DNA of 64,000 nt, from assembly GCA_019155185.1 (NCBI GenBank), contig CM032797.1, positions 5,628,881 through 5,692,880 on the forward strand, in the 5' to 3' direction. Shown in pieces: positions 1 through 13,144 of the stretch (position 1 is the first letter of the stretch; every line of letters begins with the position of its first letter). The translations under genes were made by a program, and so were the position numbers. The notes beneath the pieces are model-generated. The model made no database searches. It saw nothing but the letters and a program-made list of their open reading frames with translations, and was not told the DNA's origin. Origin of the DNA: Beaufortia kweichowensis. Lineage: Eukaryota > Chordata > Actinopteri > Cypriniformes > Gastromyzontidae.

Positions 1-483
1 ACAATATACAAACATAGGAAATAGAAATATGTAATCGAGTAACCCATACATATAATCTATGTGTGTGCGTTAACTCTGCACGAGCTGGTCACGTGCGCAC
101 CCCCTGCTGCGCTCGTGCACTCACTCTAGAGCGCCTGCGCGCTATCTGAGATGCGACAGCGCATCCTTATTTATCAATATTAAATGTATATACACTAAAA
201 GTAGATCACCTGAATAATGATGAATAACAAAGTACAATCACGTAAACAATACTAAATGTAAACACTTGTACAGGCGGAATACCGTTTCTCCATACAACTA
301 CAGTGAATACTCAGTAAGTATACAATAACTTACATTGTAATGCACGCACACGCACAAACGGTAAAACTCCTCCGATTTGGATTATCAATTACTTCACTGA
401 ACTATCTACAATATTTCTACCGATCCTCTTTGACTATTATCATCCACACACTCACTCTCTTCTCCGTTACTTTCCAAAACTCC

Positions 484-2170
484 GATGGAAAGTTTAGAAC
501 TATTACATTTGACACTGGAAGGCAGGGGTGACTGGAATAGTCCAATGTTAAAGGGACCACATTTTACAACTGTGGTGGTGTTTCTCGACTCGATAGATAA
601 AAGCAAATGAGTTGGTTGAAGGAATAGTCATTGATAATGAACTTGTCCCTGTTCTTCCCCGCGTTACCAGCTAAGCCGAGTGACTTTATCTAATGTCCCG
701 CCTTTTATGAGCGATAGCATCCTGACTGAAGCTCTGTCGAGATACGGTCAGTGTTGCCAACTTAGCGACTTTGTCGCTAGATTTAGCGACTTTTCAGACC
801 CCTTTAGCGACTTTTTTTAAAAGCGCCTAGCGACAAATCTAGCGACTTTTGGACAAACCGTAGCAACTTTCCAAATGCCACCAGTACTGTCCTGCATGAG
901 CGGCTGATGCACAGTCTTGTTTTCTCGGTACAGCAGTTACACCTCTCCTGTATCTGCTCTGATCAGTGAGGGCTCCAGCTGAGAGGAGCAGCACATTCCA
1001 GCGACCGCACGGCATCTGAAATAGACGTGAATGAGCTGCGCATGTTACAAACGGTGTTGCCACGGACCAATCCTTACCTGCTTCTCCTTTGTTTGAAATA
1101 AAACTATTTAATTTTACCGTTTCTTCTTCATTAATTGATAACAGTTTTATACTGGACATTATGTGCGCACGGATTAGGGGAAACATTTATAAAGTACAAC
1201 CATTAGGCAGAATGCAAACACGACGTCGTTACGTCATTAATAACTGGCAAATGACGCATGGCGTCACTTAGCACTTTTCGGGCAGACTTTAGCTACTTTC
1301 CATTGAAAATAGTTGGCAACACTGGATCACCGGTAAACTAGTGTCCCGGATAAAGAAGATCCCGATCAGTAGTGGGTCACCTTTACTTAAGCATATTGTT
1401 TCTTTCAGGCGGTTTGTCTATATGATCACAAATAATGAGGATGATGAACTTGACTTTTCACTTAACTTTACGTGTTGATGAGAATGCGATTATGTGGTGT
1501 TTGTTTCCACCGCTAAAATTAAGTGTTTTGGCTGCGGCCAGGCGGGCCATTTAGTTCGTAACTGTCCCGATAAAAAGTGACGGGGAGGAAGACTGGTGGA
1601 AGCGGCTGTTGTCACCCGGTTCGACCGAGGTGGTGTTGGCGGGTCTTGCGGGCTCTGTGGAGGCGGCTGCGGCTGCGGAGCTCTCGCTGAGGAGGTGTTG
1701 CCAGGTGCGAGCACTCGAACCTAACGACACACTTTCAGCAAGTGTAGACCAGGTGAACACAAATGTTGAATGCGGTTTTGGACCGCGATTTCTGCGTCCT
1801 AAAGATATGATTTGTGAGACGGACTGTGATAGTGTGGATACTCAAGAGAAGGTTTTTAAAACCCATTAAAGAGGAAAAAGAGCAACAAGATCCAGTGATG
1901 CTAAAATGAGCAAAAAGTGTTGCAGATGAGGGTTGAGGATGCAGACGGTGGGGGTGAGTCCTCTGACTCCAGTGCATCTCTCGCAAAGGCGACTTCATTG
2001 GGCGCAGATTACGAACTAGATGACATTAAGTTGTTTCTCAGAGCGACTAAAAAATAAGAGAGGTGTTAGGTGTTCAGGAATTTTTCCTGATCTAAAACAA
2101 TTTGTGGAGAAAACAAAAACTCATAGCAGAGAGCTGCTTTACTAATAAGGAAGTGTACCCGATTAAAGAA
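484..2170 (+). pseudogene. LINE ORF1 (nucleic-acid-binding protein), copy A, broken
   Basis: Broken reading frame resembling ORF1 proteins of Tx1-clade fish LINEs. The readable blocks are LVEGIVIDNELVPVLP (about 610-660), then DSILTEALSRYGKLVSRIKK across the hAT-like insertion, SPLLKHIVSF (about 1370-1410) and the CCHC knuckle CFGCGQAGHLVRNC at 1524-1565. ORF1 binds the element RNA in a ribonucleoprotein. The frame is interrupted by the 576-bp insertion and several small indels, so no protein can be made. The exact start codon is uncertain. Confidence 0.65.
749..1324. mobile_element. hAT-like non-autonomous DNA transposon (576 bp)
   Basis: The ends are perfect 14-bp inverted repeats, CAGTGTTGCCAACT on the left and AGTTGGCAACACTG on the right. 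The flanks GATACGGT (741-748) and GATCACCGGT (1325-1334) look like an 8-bp target duplication blurred by small indels. Copy B of the host LINE has an empty site at about 11843-11855, which proves a discrete insertion. An 8-bp duplication and a CAG start suggest hAT. The interior repeats the phrase TAGCGACTTT near the left end. No transposase is recognisable. Confidence 0.8.
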
Positions 2171-2285
2171 AATATTGAGGAGCGTTAACATTGCCAGGAC
2201 AATGATGCTGCTGGTTAATTCAGCGGGCAGAATGACTAATGCTCTTTATTTATATGGGCTGGTCTTCTCTTTTATGTGCCTACTA

Positions 2286-5200
2286 ATGAGTGAAGTTCAT
2301 TTAGCATCCCTGAATGTAAACGGGGCTAGGGATGTTAGAAAGAGAGTGATGGTGTATGAAATCATTAAGCAAAGGAATATTGGGGTAACATTTTTACAGG
2401 AAACTCACAGTGATCAGAAAAATGCTGCTGACTGGGGAGGAATTTGATGGTGTCTCTGTTTTGAGCCATAATTCCTCAGTAAGTGGGGGGGTTGCTATTT
2501 TATTTAATAGGAATTTTAATCCTATTTCTTATGATACCGATGAAGTTGTTAAAGGGAGGCTCTTAAAGGTTAGAGCATGTTTTGAAAATTATGTGTTTGT
2601 TTTATTTGTGTTTATGCTCCTACTGCACCTTTAGAAAGAATGTTATTTTTGATACATTGTGCTTGTCTCTACAGAATTGTGGTTCTGAAGAATTTTTATT
2701 TCTGGGTGGTGATTTTAATTGTACTGAGCTAAATTTAGACCAGAAATCACATGGAGCCACATTTGGCCTCATAAGCGTCTTATCCACATGATTAAAAAAT
2801 TTGAATTATGTGATGTTTGGAGATCTTTAAACAAGAATGAAAGGCAATATCGTGGGTACATTCAAGTAATAATGTCATGTCTCTAGCTAGGTTGGACAGG
2901 TTTTATTGTTTTAAGCATCATTTTAGTACCTTTAATAAGTGCTATATTAAGCCCTATTGGTTTCACGGATCATAGTATGGTGCATAATGCTGTTCACGGT
3001 AAAGTACAGTTAAGCCAAAGAGTGCTTACTGGCACTTTAATAGCAATTGCTACAAGATGAGTTTTAAAGAGTCCTTTAAGTTTTTCTGGGAAGCCTATGG
3101 GAAAACAAAATCCTCCTTTTCCTCATTACAACAGTGGTGGGATGTGGGTAAAGTTCAAAATAAAGCAATTTACTCAACAGTACACTCTCAATGTCACTAA
3201 GGAGTTGACTCGTTCTTTGGATTCTTTGGAAAAAGAGATAAATGATTTTGAATTTTTAGCTCACTCTACTGGCGACCCTTGTTTTTTGGATGCCTACTCA
3301 AAAAAAAAGGCCCAGATGTCAGACCTACTTGGGTATAAAGCGCGGGTGCTTTGGTCCGCTCACGGTTTTTAAACATAGATCAGATGGATGCACCATCCAA
3401 ATATTTTTTTAACTTGGAAAAAAAGAATGGGCAGAAAAGGTTGATCCATGCACTACGCGCTGAGGATGGAGTGCTGTTATCGGATCCCGCTGATATTCGG
3501 CAGAGAGCGGTCCTTTTTTATCAGGATTTGTACAGGAGTGAGCTGAAGTCTGGCATAGCTGAGAGAACAGTTTCCTTGAAAATCTGCCAAAGGTGTCGGA
3601 GGAAGCAAATGGTGACCTCGCATAGGAGTTTGACCCTGGGTGAGCTTTACAAGGCCCTGCAGGTATGGAGTCTGGGAGGCGCCTGGAATAGATGGCCTTC
3701 CTGCAGTTTCTATAAGACTTTTGGTCAAAGATGGGTGAGACCTTCTCGAGGTTAACTCAATGACTGCTTGTTAAGCGACAGATTGCTGTTGAGCTGCCGA
3801 AGGGCAGTAATCACTTACTCCCAAAAAGGGAGATCTTACGGATATAAGAAACTGGCGTCCTGTATCACTCCTTTGCAATGAATACAAACTTTTATCCAAG
3901 GCTCTGGCAAACAGATTGGCTGGTGTTTTAGATCAGGTCATCCATCCGGATAAGCGTGCTGTGTCCCTGGTAGGTCCATTTTTGATAATATCTACTTTAT
4001 TAGGTGATATTTTTTGATGTTTCAAAATTGCTTAACATTAATTGTGGCTTAGTTTTTTGGATCAGGAAAAGGCTTTTGACAGAGTGGAGCATTCTTATTT
4101 GTGGAGCACTTTATCCAGCGTTTGGTTTTGCGAAAAATTTGTGGATATGATTAGAGCACTTTATTGTGGCGTTGAGAGTGTTCTGAAAATAAGCGGTGGC
4201 TTATGCGCTCCATTCCAGGTCCATAGGGGAATCAGACAAGGTTGTTCTCTGTCTGGTATGCTGTATTCTTTGGCCATTGAGCCTTTGCTTCAACAGATAA
4301 GAAGTAAGTTGTGTGGTTTGTCCCTACCAGTGTGTGATGAAAAGTTCTACTTGTCAGCATATGCTGATAATATTGTTGTTATACTTAATAGAGAGGAAGC
4401 GTGTTAATGTTTTTATTTAATTTATTTGAAGATTTTAAAAGCGATGTCATCTGCTAAGGTAAATTGGAAAAGAGTGAAGCGATACTACTCTTAGGTAGTA
4501 AAAGGCCGAGGGACACCTAACCTTCCTGCTGGTTTTGGTTTGGGGAAGAGAGGGGTTAAATATTTAGGAGTCTTTTTGGGGGATGAAAGTGTCCTACAAC
4601 AAAGGGTTGGGAAGGGGTTTTAGGCAAGTTTGAAGCCGTTTAGATAAATAAATGGCGGTGGTTGTTGCCAAACATGTCATACAGAGGGCCGGGCTCTTAT
4701 TGTTAATAGCAATAGCCTCCTCACTTTGGCACAGATTGGCATGTGTGGATCCTTCACCACAATTTTTAATCGAAGCTCAAGCTCTCCTGGTTAATTTCTT
4801 TTGGGATAAGCTACATTGGACCCCAAGAAGCATTTTGTATCTCCCTAAGGAAGAGGGTGGACAAGGGTTGATTCACCTACAAAGCAGATGTGCGGCTTTT
4901 TCGGATGGAATTTGTGAAGAAATTTCTGGATGGACCTATACATTTTGGTTGGCGTGCTGTTTGCTGTACCATTCTGCGCACCGTTGGAAGCTTTGGACTG
5001 GACAAATCTTTGTTCCTAATGAGAGCAACTAAAATGGATTTATCAGGATTGCCTAGGTTTTTATCAGAATGTCTTCAAAGTGTGGGGTCTTTTTCGGAGT
5101 TCATAAGACTGAGAACTTTCACTCACTTCATTGGTTACTTCAAGAACCTTTAATCTCTGGGGCTCCGTCTGGATGTCTCCACTCATGGTAATTTTTCTGG

Positions 5201-6175
5201 GTACAGTTTCTTGCTCCAGGAATCTAGAGTGTTCACTTTGGGTCAATTGGTAGCTTTAACTGGACCTAATTTTGAGAAACATTGATGTAGCTTTAAAACA
5301 GTTGGGATTTAGATCTGAGTGGCTTTTCCGTCAATTTTTGACCAGTTTAAAACTATGTCTAACTGCTGCTGAGGAAAAAGGCCTATTGGATGAGTTTTTT
5401 CACTGGGGGCTAGTACCCCAGACATTGATGATTTCTTTCCATGTTTATCTGTTCAACCTAATTTTGGTGATTGTACAAGCTGTTTTTTAAATCTTGTGAA
5501 TCTCTATGTTTGGATTTTTATCATGTGAAGGTAAAAGTTATATAAAGTTTGTGTTTTGGTTCTTAATAAGAATATTCTTGAAAAAGAAAACTGACACACC
5601 ATGGCGTTCTGTTCTTAGACTGGGGAATGATGTGAGACCTGAATAGAGATCTTTTATAAGCCACCTTTGTCAAAGAGGGTAGGTGACTTGCAGTGGAGAC
5701 TTCTTCACGGTATCATGGCTGTCAATTCTTTTGTGTCTATACTGAACTCAGAAGTCAATTCTGCTTGCCCCTTTTGTACACAAAGGGAGCTATTTTCATC
5801 GCGTTCATGCAATGTTCTAGATTAGAACCTTGTTTATGAAGTTAAGGGGGATTTGTTCTGGAGGTTTAATGAAAAGTTTTGTATTGAGACTTTCATTTTG
5901 GGTTTCAAAGTATTCTCGAGAGAAACGTTTTATGTGTCAGCTTTTGAATTTTATTATTGGGCAAGCCAAAATGGCCATCTATGTCAGCAGGAAAAAAAAA
6001 TACAGCAGGAACAGTGTGATGTAAATATGTGTTTTTAAGCTTAGTAAAGTCCAGAATTTTGATAGATTTCCGGTTTCATAAGAGCATGCAAAACCTTGAT
6101 ACTTTTGAATTAATATGGTGCAGTAATGGAGTTCTTTGTGAATTATTTGAAGGAAACTTAGTTTTCTTTTTGTGA
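2286..6175 (+). pseudogene. LINE ORF2 (endonuclease-reverse transcriptase), copy A, broken
   Basis: Degenerate ORF2. The start MSEVHLASLNVNGARD and FLQETHSD are the N-terminal motifs of the apurinic/apyrimidinic endonuclease; FLGGDFNC follows at about 2697. The reverse transcriptase blocks FLDQEKAFDRVEHSYLW (about 4050-4105) and GIRQGCSLSGMLYSLAIEPL are readable. The catalytic motif reads YADN at 4360-4371 where copy B has YADD, so an active-site aspartate is replaced even where the frame is open. Frameshifts and stops occur throughout. Compared with copy B most differences are one- or two-base indels. Confidence 0.85.
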
Positions 6176-6299
6176 TGAAAAAAATTGTTGTGTAATGCGT
6201 GCAATGTGTAATTTTTATGCGTTGTGGCGGGGATGTTTGCTAAATTTAAAATGTTAACAATGTGTTTTTAGAAAATGTTAATAGTTTTGTTAAAATCTC

Positions 6300-6703
<404 letters not shown>

Positions 6704-7791
6704 GCAGCTCTCTGCACAGTCAGCAGTGGAGGGACAGTGGGAGGGATCTTTACTGAACTGATCCGGCTCCATTGAGGAGAGAGGCTCTGAGGGTGACACA
6801 ACTGATCAGGATCTGGAAAGACTGAAGTGAGTGGAGCTGAAGGGAGTCTTGAAGGAACTGGAGCAGGAGATTGTTGATCTAAAGAGAGAGATGCTGAGGA
6901 TGGAGCAGATTCCACACATAAAGATCATATCAATTTTCTACAGGTAACAAAACTTATCACTGTATGGAACAAGAGCATTGTGAAGAAAAAACAAATATGA
7001 AATGAGAAGTCCCAAAACTAAAAGTAAAAGTGCGGGAAAAGACCAAGCACAGAAACCTTCTTACAGGACCCCACCACTGAACTGGCGGGTGTTTCTGCTC
7101 ATTACAAGATGTAATACATTTTCATTTATCATGCTGTTCTGTTCATGTAGAGTTTCCAGTCTCTCTCTGCATCTCCTGGATCTACAGACAACATAATTGT
7201 CAGTTGTCAACTCTCTTTGATGATGTGGGAAAATCCGTCTCTCCACTGAAAGAAAAGGTGGAGGATTTCTGTAAAGAAGAGATTAAACAGCTATCTGAGA
7301 AAAAGTAAAAGAGCATGAAAGGCTCCTCTCAGAAAGTCCTACAGTAGCATATAATGTAACAGATGAAAAGCAGAATGTATTAATATGAACTTGATTTGAC
7401 ATGAAAATCACACTAATTATGTCACTTTATTTCCTTAGTTTCATACATTGAAATTATTCCCAATAATGGACCCAAGACCAGAGCAGAGCTTTTACAATGT
7501 AAGACACATTATGTCAAAACACTCATTTGAGATGGTAAAATAAATGACTAATATTTTAATTTTGTAGCTGAATTATGCATCTAATAACTTTTAGGTTCTT
7601 CTATTAGAAACCATGAGAGCCCATTTATGATATTGTTGTATACATATTATATTGTGCTGCTGTTATTCCAATACGTTTTTAGAAATCACACAGAACACTG
7701 TAAAACTGTTGAAATGTTATTAGGAAATGTTAGTTGCATCACACAAATATAGCAGCTATAGCTGGGCCTAAATATAAATATAAATGTAATA

Positions 7792-7826
7792 TGGATGGAT
7801 GGATGGATGGATGGATAGATAGATAG
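7792..7826 (+). repeat. (GGAT)n/(GATA)n microsatellite
   Basis: Tandem ATGG/ATAG tetranucleotides in intron 5 of TRIM copy 1. The same site is shorter in copy 2 (27313-27330) and longer in copy 3 (31962-32018), so it is length-variable between the duplicates. Confidence 0.9.
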
Positions 7827-7942
7827 TATATGCATATAAACTTATCATGCTCATAGAAACAAGACAAACAATAATAAGTAGTTAGAAAAAAATTGTGTCT
7901 TTGTAATATTTTTGGTCTTTGAAATATGTGTTATTTTTCCAG

Positions 7943-8475
7943 ATGTCAGTTTGTTTTCTCTGGATGCAAACACTGTTCATGAAAATGTCTGTCTGTCTGA
8001 GGAGAACAGAGCGGCTACTTACACTGACACAGAGCAGCCGTATCCTGATCATCCAGACAGATTTGATTACTGGCGTCAGGTGTTGTGTAGAGAGAGTGTG
8101 TGTGGACGCTGTTACTGGGAGATTGAATGGAGTGGAGATTCTGTGGATATTTCAGTGTCGTATAAGAACATCAGCAGGAAGGGAGACACTGATGCGTGTG
8201 GATTTGGATGTAATGATCAGTCCTGGAGTTTGTACTGCTCTACCTCTGAATGCTCATTCTGGCACAATCGCATAAACACTAAACTTCCTGTAGTGTCCAG
8301 TTCCTCTAGAATAGGAGTGTATGTGGATCACAGTGCAGGAATTTTATGCTTCTACAGCGTCTCTGACACAACGACCCTCATCCACAGAGTCCAGACCACA
8401 TTCACTCAACCTCTCTATCCTGGATTTTGGATACAGGAAAGCTCTTCAGTGAAACTGTATGACTTAACAATATAA
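7943..8475 (+). CDS. PRY-SPRY (B30.2) exon of TRIM copy 1
   Basis: Terminal coding exon after acceptor tttttccag, ending at TAA 8473-8475. It encodes an intact PRY-SPRY domain: LDANTVHENVCLSEENR (PRY), then YWEIEWSGDSVDISVSYK, FWHNRINTK, SSSRIGVYVDHSAGILCFYS and TTFTQPLYPGFW. In TRIM proteins this domain recognises the target. It is 533 nt like copy 2 and differs from it by 12 substitutions, 10 of them in codons that change the residue. The upstream exons of this copy are frameshifted, so expression as a full protein is doubtful. Confidence 0.8.
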
Positions 8476-9514
8476 ATGATATATGATTCTGTTTTAAAAA
8501 CACAAGTGTAATGTAGCTTTTTAATAATGAAGATGTGCAGTCACATATGCATATCAGTGTGGCTTGATCAATTTAAAAGATTGACATGACATGACTAAAC
8601 TATAAACACATGTAAGTATCAACAAGTATCATCTAAATCATTTATATAGTTTTACAAATCAAAAAATAAATTACAATCCATATATATGTTATATGATATA
8701 TATCACTGTTAACACTGTTTGTACACTATAACACAAAATCTACAATCATCACATATTCTTTTGATGTATTTCAATCTAAATATTGTGTAAAATTTAATGG
8801 CTGTATTAGGTGTCAGATAAATACCAGCACTATAAATGATGAGTACTTACAGTGCAGGATACTGTAATATTAGTATAAACACATCATAGTACTCAAGATA
8901 GTTATTGTTAGAAGGGTTAGCTGAAACGTCATCAATTTAATGATTATATATTTTACTATAAAAGTTGTCTTTGAAATTATATCTACTTTATATTTTAATG
9001 TTTAAGATCTCTATATTTGGGTTATGTATGATGTATCATTTGCATCACCTTCAATGGCCATCAGTTTGAGCTTTCAGTCCTTAATGACATCTCTCCCCTG
9101 TTTGATATGGGGTTTTTAAACAGACATTTTTGAATAATTATTATAATTAATATAATAATTATATAATTATAATAATGTAATGTTTGGACAGCGTTATGTG
9201 TTAACTGGACTATGACCTATTTCTTAAATTATTCTAGGAAACTTTCTCTTAGTTATATTAAAAACATTTAATTTCCTACATTCTTCAAAAAAGCTGACAA
9301 AAGACTTTTTATTTTTTTCTAACCAAGGATTTGAGACAAAAGACTAAATGTTAAGTATGGATTAATGCAGATGTAAAAATAAAAAGTGAAAAATATAATA
9401 TAAGGTGTCATTTTCTTTTGTGAGACTGACACCTAGTGGACATTTAATATATGAACGAGCACTGGAAGCTCTTTGTACACGTTTCTCAAACACAAAACCA
9501 GGAAACATTGAAAG
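8476..9514. other. Intergenic spacer between TRIM copies 1 and 2
   Basis: AT-rich spacer of about 1.1 kb, nearly identical to 27988-28997. I see no coding sequence. It should hold the polyadenylation region of copy 1 and the promoter of copy 2; a TATA-like tataatataagg lies about 175 nt before the ATG at 9571. Confidence 0.6.
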
Positions 9515-9526
9515 AAAAGTGAAACT
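9515..9526 (+). promoter_or_regulatory. ISRE-like element upstream of TRIM copy 2
   Basis: AAAAGTGAAACT, one mismatch to the interferon-stimulated response element GAAANNGAAACT, 44 nt before the ATG. Copy 3 has the perfect form at the same place. Confidence 0.4.
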
Positions 9527-9570
9527 TAATGATTTTATATCCGTCACCGTGTCTGTGTAGTGTCAGTAAA

Positions 9571-10161
9571 ATGGCAGAAGCCAGTATTTCAGTGATTCAG
9601 GATCAGTTCAGCTGTTCAATCTGTCTGGATCTACTGAAGGATCCAGTGACGAATTCCCTGTGGACACAGTTACTGTATGAGCTGTATTACAGACTGCTGG
9701 AATCAAGATGATGAGAAGAGAGTTTATAGTTGTCCTCAGTGCAGACAGACCTTCACCCCAAGACCTGTTTTAGGTAAAACATCATGCTGACTGAAGTGAT
9801 GGAGAAACTGAAGAACACAAGACTCAGACTGATCGACCTGCTCCCAGTTATGCTGGACCTGGAGATGTGGAGTGTGACGTCTGTACTGGGAGAAAACACA
9901 AAGCTGTCAAATCATGTCTGGTGTGTCTTGAATCTTACTGTCAAACTCACTTTGAACGTCATGAAAGAATTTCACTCAGGAAAGAGACACAAAGTGACTG
10001 ATGCTACTGGAAGACTTCAGGAGATGATCTGCTCTCAACATGACAGACTGCTGGAGGTTTTCTGTCGCACTGATCAGAAAATGTGTGTGTTTTGTGTGTA
10101 CGATGGATGAGCATAAAAATCACGACACTGTATCAGCTGCAGCAGAGAAACAGAGAAACAG
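9571..10161 (+). pseudogene. RING/B-box exon of TRIM copy 2, frameshifted
   Basis: Start MAEASISV is followed by FSCSICLDLLKDPVT, the first half of a C3HC4 RING. The frame then shifts and stops after about 45 codons. Downstream, blocks of the B-box region (CSQHDRLLEVFCRTDQK) appear in other frames. The donor acag|gtatga is intact. Start chosen by identity with copy 3. Confidence 0.75.
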
Positions 10162-10235
10162 GTATGAAGAAATAGACAACAAAATGTATGAAAATATACA
10201 ATTGCTGAGTTGTGTGTTATTTATCCTTTCAACAG

Positions 10236-10331
10236 AGACTAGTGGAGGACAACCAGAGAAAACTCCAGCAGAGAATCCAGGAGAAACAGAAAGAGCTTCA
10301 GGATCTGAGAGAGGCGGTGAAGAGACACAAG
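10236..10331 (+). CDS. Coiled-coil exon 2 of TRIM copy 2
   Basis: Bounded by ttcaacag| and cacaag|gtgagt. It encodes 32 residues beginning RLVEDNQRKLQQRIQEKQKE, typical of the first coiled-coil exon. It is identical in position and phase to copy 3 (29719-29814). Confidence 0.8.
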
Positions 10332-10381
10332 GTGAGTTTTGAGCAACAGAGAAACATAAATGCTGTTTCAGACTGATTGTA

Positions 10382-10497
<116 letters not shown>

Positions 10498-11583
10498 CGG
10501 TGTGAGTGTGAGCGCGGTGAGCAGGTCTCTCTTTTCGGGGCGTCTGAGTGCTGAGTGTGAGCGGTTGGAGTGGTTGTGAGTGTGGAGCTGAGTGCTGTGA
10601 GTCTCTTCTCTTTTTCCCCACCCTTGTGTTTCTGTGTTTTGTTACTAGTGTTTGTGTTTGGTGTTTCGGGCCACGTGCCTCCCGTGTGTGAGAGCATGTC
10701 GGCCCCACGCCAGCAGGTGTTTAGTTCTCTCACCCGGCACACCCAGTGAGGAGGTAGCGGCCAGGTGAGTGTGGAGGCATGTTGCCTGGCCATGGGTCAT
10801 CGCTGTAGGGCATGAGGCGTGTTATCCGCCGCTAGGATGAACAGTGCTGTTAAAAAATCTTGGGGAATAAAAACTCTATTTCTAGTCCGGGTTTACATGA
10901 AGGCTACAGTTTGTCCGGTCAGAACAATGATGACTCAATGATATCTTCAAATGGTCTTTATTGATTGTGCATAAAGGTGTGGTTCTGAAATATAAAATAC
11001 AAAACATAAGTATAAATATAATAAATACAAATCACAATACAAAGTTAATAAACTTGTTTGAACTAACTGTTCAATAGGAATAAATATAACAGGTAATGTT
11101 ACAATATACAAACATAGGAAATAGAAATATGTAATCGGTACCCATACATATAATCTATGTGTGTCGCGTTAACTCTGCGAGAGCTGGTCACGTGCCCCTT
11201 CACTGCGCTCGTGCACTCTCTTTGTGAGCGCCTGCGCAGCTATCTGAGATCGCTGACAAGCGCATCCTTATTATCAACATTAAATGTATATACACTAAAA
11301 GTAGATCACCTGAATAATGATGAATAACAAAGTACAATCAACGTAAAACAATACTAAATGTAAACACTTGTACTGGTGAATACCGTTTCTCCATACAACT
11401 ACAGTGAATACTCAGTAAGTATACAATAACTTACATTGTAATGCACGCTTGCGCACAAACGGTAAAACTCCTCCGATTTGGATTATCAATTACTTCACTG
11501 AACTATCTACAATATTTCTACCGATCCTCTTTGACTATTATCATCCACACACTCACTCTCTTCTCGTTACTTTCCATTACTCG

Positions 11584-12720
11584 ATGGAAAAGTTTAGAAC
11601 TAGCCCATTTGACACTGGAAGGCAGGGGTGACTGGAATAGTCCATGTGTTAAAGGGGACCACATTTTACAGCTGTGGTGGTGTTTCTCGACTTCGATAGA
11701 TAAAGCAAATGAGTTGGTTGAAAAGGAATAGTCATTGATAATGAACTTGTCCCTGTTCTTCCCTTGCGTTACCAGCTAAAGCGAGTGACTTTATCTAATG
11801 TCCGCTTTTATGGCGATAGCATCCTGACTGAAGCTCTGTCGAGAATCTGTAAAACTAGTGTCCCGGATAAAGAAGATCCCGATCAGTAGTGGGTCACCTT
11901 TACTTAAGCATATTGTTTCTTTCAAAGCGGTTTGTCTATATGATCACAAATAATGAGGATGATGAACTTGACTTTTCACTTAACTTTCGTGTTGATGATG
12001 CGATTATGTGGTGTTTGTTTCCACCGCTAAAATTAAGTGTTTTGGCTGCGGCCAGGCGGGCCATTTAGTTCGTAACTGTCCCGATAAAAGTGGCGGGGAG
12101 GGAAGACTGGTGGAAGCGGCTGTTGTCACCGGTTCGACCAAGGTGGTGTTGGCCAGGTGCGGGCTCTGTGGAAGCTGGCTCTGACTCTTGGGCTCTCGCG
12201 GCTGAGGAGGTGTTGCCAGGTCGCGAGCACTTTCGAGCCCCTAACGACACACTTTCAGCAAGTGTAGACCAGGTGAACACAAATGTTGAATTACGGTTTG
12301 GACCACGATTTCTGCGTCTAAAGATATGATTTGTGAGACGGACTGTGATAGTGTGGATACTCAAGAGAAGGTTTTAAAAACCCCATTAAAAGAGGAAAAA
12401 GAGCAACAAGATCCAGTGATGCTAAAATGAGAACAAAAAAGTGTTGCAGATGAGGTTGAGGGATGCAGACAGTGGGGGTGAGTCCTCTGACTCCAGTGCA
12501 TCTCTCTGCGGAGAGCGACTTCATTGGCGCATGATTACTGAACTAGATGACATTAAGTTGTTTCTCAGAAGCTGACTAAAAATAAGAGAGGTGTTATTAA
12601 GTGTTCAGGAATTTTTTCCTGATCTAAAACAATTTGTGGAGAAAACAAAACTCATAGCAGAGAGCTGCTTTACTAATAAGGAAGTGTACGATTAAAGAAA
12701 ATATTGAGGAGCGTTAACAT
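11584..12720 (+). pseudogene. LINE ORF1, copy B, broken
   Basis: Same ORF1 as in copy A, without the hAT-like insertion. It includes the zinc knuckle CFGCGQAGHLVRNC at 12038-12079, preceded by DDELDFSLNFRVDD. Single-base indels keep it from being one open frame. Start uncertain. Confidence 0.6.
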
Positions 12721-12816
12721 TGCCCAGGACAATGATGCTGGTTAATTCAGCTGGCGGGCAGAATGACTAATGCTCTTTATTTATATGGGCTGGTCTTCTC
12801 TTTTATGTGCCTACTA

Positions 12817-13144
12817 ATGAGTGAAGTTCATTTAGCATCCCTGAATGTAAACGGGGCTAGGGATGTTAGAAAGAGAGTGATGGTGTATGAAATCATTAAG
12901 CAAAGGAATATTGGGGTAACATTTTTACAGGAAACTCACAGTGATCAGAAAAATGCTGCTGACTGGGGGAGGGAATTTGATGGTGTCTCTGTTTTGAGCC
13001 ATAATTCCTCAGTAAGTGGGGGAGTTGCTATTTTATTTAATAGGAATTTTAATCCTATTTCTTATGATACCGATGAAGTTGTTAAAGGGAGGCTCTTAAA
13101 GGTTAGAGCATGTTTTGAAAATTATGTGTTTGTTTTTATTTGTG
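12817..13144 (+). pseudogene. LINE ORF2 5' part, copy B (endonuclease), cut by Gypsy insertion
   Basis: Open from MSEVHLASLNVNG through the endonuclease motifs FLQETHSD and GGVAILFNRNF up to the Gypsy target site. The reading continues after the inserted element at 22244 with CVYAPTAPLERM. The insertion is in the plus orientation relative to the LINE. Confidence 0.85.

Larger units (their letters stand above)
6708..8475 (+). pseudogene. finTRIM-like gene, copy 1 (exons 3-6; exons 1-2 outside window)
   Basis: Partial copy of a fish TRIM E3 ubiquitin ligase gene. By alignment with copy 3 the exons are 6708-6943 (coiled coil, 236 nt instead of 234), 7151-7304 (coiled coil/linker), 7439-7498 (linker) and 7943-8475 (PRY-SPRY). 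Acceptors AG are intact. The exon 4 donor reads gagaaaa|gtaaaa instead of gagaaag|gtaaag. Exon 3 carries many extra G residues (e.g. gtgggaggg for gtgagagg) and exon 4 a one-base loss, which break the frame; exon 6 is fully open. Exons 1 and 2 would lie left of the window, beyond the LINE. Either a pseudogene or a functional gene obscured by consensus errors. Confidence 0.7.

Noticed and set aside
839..1186. 115-codon frame on the - strand in the hAT-like insertion
   Set aside because: No domain, confined to a non-autonomous element, and absent from LINE copy B.
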